64,000 nt of DNA from JBPRGG01 sp051418075 (lineage in GTDB: Bacteria > Bacteroidota > Bacteroidia > Cytophagales > Cyclobacteriaceae), in NCBI GenBank assembly GCA_051418075.1, contig JBPRGG010000089.1, forward strand, positions 124,001 to 188,000. Direction: 5' to 3'. Below the pieces are notes generated by a model that ran no database searches, was not told where the DNA came from, and worked only from the letters and a program-made list of their open reading frames with translations. Made by a program: the position numbers and the translations under genes. Shown here piece by piece: positions 62,130-64,000 of this stretch. How positions within the stretch are numbered: position 1 is the stretch's first letter; every line of letters begins with the position of its first letter.

Positions 62130-63017
62130 ATGCCAAATTTAAAGGAAGTAAAAAACCGGATCAATTCCGTTATTTCTACTCAGCAGATCACTAAAGCTAT
62201 GAAAATGGTGGCTGCATCTAAATTACGTAGGGCTCAGGACATGATTTTTCAGCTGCGCCCTTATGCAGAAAAGCTTTCAAACCTTCAAAAAAAGGTGACC
62301 GCCGGATTAGATGAAGAGTCCATGTTGTCTACCTATACCCTGGAAAGAGGTGAAGAGAATATCCTGTTGGTAGTAATTGCTTCAGACCGGGGTCTATGTG
62401 GCGCCTTTAACAGCAATACCTTTAAATTTGCCCTGAATGTTATCAATTCAGAATATCAGTCTCAGCATGCTGCCGGCAATCTCCATATATTTCCGGTAGG
62501 TAAAAAATCTGTGGATTTCTTTCGTCGCCGGAATTTCGTTTTGGTGAACGAATATTCCGATCTGTTTACGGATGTGACATTTGATGGGGTAAAAGAAGCA
62601 GCCGAATATATCATGCGGGCTTTCAGCCAGGGAACCTATGATAAAGTAGTTTTGATCTACAACGAATTTAAAAATGCTGCCACCCAGGTCCTGCAAAATG
62701 AGCAGTTTCTTCCCATTGCTGTGGATGATACCGAAGATGTCTCCACTTATCCCACTGACTATATATTTGAACCTGATAAAAAGGAATTACTGCTGGAATT
62801 GATCCCTAAATCTCTTAAGATCCAGTTCTATAAAGCAATCCTGGAATCCAATGCCTCAGAACATGGAGCCAGAATGCTGGCCATGGATCAGGCCACCGAA
62901 AATGCCGGTGAAATCCTGAAACAATTGAAGCTAACCTATAACAGAACCCGTCAGGCAGCCATTACCCGGGAAATCCTGGAAATTGTGGCCGGAGCTGATG
63001 CGCTTTCACAGGATTAA
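62130..63017 (+). CDS. atpG: F-type ATP synthase subunit gamma
   Basis: The 295-residue central stalk subunit that rotates inside the alpha-beta ring. N-terminal coiled coil KNRINSVISTQQITKAMKMV, central IASDRGLCGAFNSNTFKFAL, and C-terminal coiled coil ATENAGEILKQLKLTYNRTR with the conserved QAAITREILEIVAGA. Normal length. It ends the atpBEFHAG operon and is followed by a terminator. Confidence 0.96.
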   Translation: MPNLKEVKNRINSVISTQQITKAMKMVAASKLRRAQDMIFQLRPYAEKLSNLQKKVTAGLDEESMLSTYTLERGEENILLVVIASDRGLCGAFNSNTFKFALNVINSEYQSQHAAGNLHIFPVGKKSVDFFRRRNFVLVNEYSDLFTDVTFDGVKEAAEYIMRAFSQGTYDKVVLIYNEFKNAATQVLQNEQFLPIAVDDTEDVSTYPTDYIFEPDKKELLLELIPKSLKIQFYKAILESNASEHGARMLAMDQATENAGEILKQLKLTYNRTRQAAITREILEIVAGADALSQD

Positions 63018-63049
63018 CAACAAACATCGGGTCCAAACAAAAATGAGCC

Positions 63050-63080
63050 GCCTATTCTTTTTATAAGAGTAGGCATTTTT
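63050..63080 (+). terminator. Rho-independent terminator after atpG
   Basis: GCCTATTCTT pairs with AAGAGTAGGC (one G-T) around a five-base T/A loop, followed by ATTTTTTA. It ends the atp operon and lies immediately before the start of the next gene. Confidence 0.8.
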
Positions 63081-63081
63081 T

Positions 63082-63861
63082 ATGATAAATTTTCTAAAAA
63101 AATTAGCTGACTGGCAAATCTATATTGCCCTGGCTGGCGGTGTTTTTTACTGGACCGGCTATATGCTTTTAGTTCAAAAGTTTGCCTTTCCCCCTCCTGA
63201 CAGGTTGTTCTTTGTCACATTTTCCACTTTTTTTATATATAATCTGAATCGTAACTCATTCTTACATCAGGGTTTGCAATTATTTTTGGTGTTTTTTCTT
63301 TTGACCCTGACTGCTTTGTTTTTTCTGCCCTGGGATGAAGTGATTTTTTTATTGCACCTGGGTCTGATTTCTTTGCTTTATCACAACCCCTGGCATTCCA
63401 AAATCAGTTTAAGAAAAATCCCTTACTTAAAGGTGTTTGTCATTGCTTACATCTGGGCTGCCAGTTCGGTTGTATTGCCGGTTTTTCATATAAACACCGA
63501 ACCCCTGTTTTCAGACATATTACTTATTTTCCTGGCCCATTACATTTTTATTTTTGCCCTGTCCCTGATATTTGATTTGAAAGATGTCGCATATGATCAA
63601 TCCGCTCAGTTGGTCACAATGCCTTCCCGCTGGGGCAGGTTTTACACCAAAGTGCTGAGTATTTTTTTGTTGTTGCTGTTTGGCATCCTGCTATTGATCT
63701 ACCAGGCTCACCTTTATCCGGTGATCAGCCTTACCCTTCTGAATATCATTGCATTATTGACAGTTTCATCTCATCGGTCCAGGCACTTTTATTACCTGGT
63801 AATTGACGGATTGATCATCATGTATTTTTTAGTTGTAGCTTTGGTGCTTTACCAGATTTAG
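63082..63861 (+). CDS. UbiA prenyltransferase-like membrane protein
   Basis: A 259-residue protein with seven to eight membrane helices. The second Asp-rich motif of UbiA prenyltransferases is present as DLKDVAYDQ (Asp165, Asp168, Asp172), followed by LVTMPSRWG. The first motif (NDxxD) is not: the corresponding position reads IYNLNRNS. LRKIPYLKVFVIAYIWA is typical of a Bacteroidota UbiA-like group. Prenyl transfer is therefore uncertain. It follows the atp operon terminator directly. About 140 bases after it, to the window end, show no gene. Confidence 0.65.
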   Translation: MINFLKKLADWQIYIALAGGVFYWTGYMLLVQKFAFPPPDRLFFVTFSTFFIYNLNRNSFLHQGLQLFLVFFLLTLTALFFLPWDEVIFLLHLGLISLLYHNPWHSKISLRKIPYLKVFVIAYIWAASSVVLPVFHINTEPLFSDILLIFLAHYIFIFALSLIFDLKDVAYDQSAQLVTMPSRWGRFYTKVLSIFLLLLFGILLLIYQAHLYPVISLTLLNIIALLTVSSHRSRHFYYLVIDGLIIMYFLVVALVLYQI

Positions 63862-64000
63862 CACTGGCCAGGTTTGCCCGGAATCCAGCTGATGATTTAC
63901 CTGAAAAAGTAATTTGAAAATATCAGAATTAATTATTTTCGTATAACTTCCGGCAATTCCAACGTTTCTAATAAACCAGTCGTCTACTATATGAGCTATA

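Noticed and set aside
1..64000. tRNA, rRNA, CRISPR arrays, insertion sequences or prophage
   Set aside because: No T-loop-like GTTCGA motifs in intergenic regions, no regularly spaced repeats, and no transposase, integrase or phage structural genes were seen.

Overview
The window comes from an AT-rich member of the Bacteroidota, most likely Cytophagia or Saprospiria. The evidence is a T9SS lipoprotein of the SprE/PorW type, a secreted glycoside hydrolase with a T9SS-type C-terminal tail, a DUF4834 protein, a split ATP synthase locus (atpBEFHAG without atpDC), a Na+-NQR subunit F, and several -7 promoter boxes of the form TAnnTTTG. Shine-Dalgarno sequences are rare. I saw no rRNA, tRNA, CRISPR array, insertion sequence or prophage.

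Layout. 0.1-6.5 kb: gyrB, ppk1, and a three-gene envelope operon whose LVIVD beta-propeller is divided over two genes. 6.8-11.5 kb: full-length metH and a TPR protein. 11.9-20.5 kb: a tight eight-gene operon of complex I-like genes, nuoA, a NuoB-NuoD fusion, then nuoH, J, K, L, M, N. It is followed on the other strand by a Met-rich multicopper oxidase and a SHOCT-domain membrane protein. 23-33 kb: a minus-strand cluster of exported enzymes (sulfatase, Gfo/Idh oxidoreductase, enolase-superfamily enzyme, PQQ/haem dehydrogenase, FAD oxidoreductase), with a divergent exported TIM-barrel isomerase. 33-47 kb: small heat shock protein, ECF sigma pair, TraB/GumN protein, TonB, carB, accD with a radical SAM gene, an isolated nqrF, a degenerate arginase-family protein, an acyltransferase and a membrane LytTR regulator. 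47-56 kb: a GH5 glycanase, and an envelope operon sprE - PBP1A - uvrC. 56-64 kb: M23 peptidase, bactofilin, AtpZ and AtpI-like proteins, atpBEFHAG, and a UbiA-like membrane protein.

The main candidate for an undescribed system is the complex I-like operon at 11.9-20.5 kb. It keeps all the antiporter-like membrane subunits (K, L, M, N), but its only peripheral-arm protein is one polypeptide. In that polypeptide a NuoB-like domain has lost every cysteine, a linker of about 90 residues carries 21 histidines, and a reduced NuoD-like domain follows. NuoC, E, F, G and I are absent. NuoH lacks the GPNR signature, and NuoJ has a methionine-dense stretch ending MSGMDMSH. As built, the complex should not oxidise NADH through the usual Fe-S chain. 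It could be an ion-translocating module that is redox-silent, or one linked to metals or to another electron donor. The neighbouring copper-oxidase genes make a metal link worth testing, but that is inference.

Other notable points are the exported oxidative sugar locus, a terminator-like hairpin between atpE and atpF, a GGGG-repeat block just upstream of the acyltransferase promoter beside a LytTR gene, and several conserved enzymes that lack canonical domains or residues (AccD zinc finger, CarB MGS domain, arginase metal ligands).
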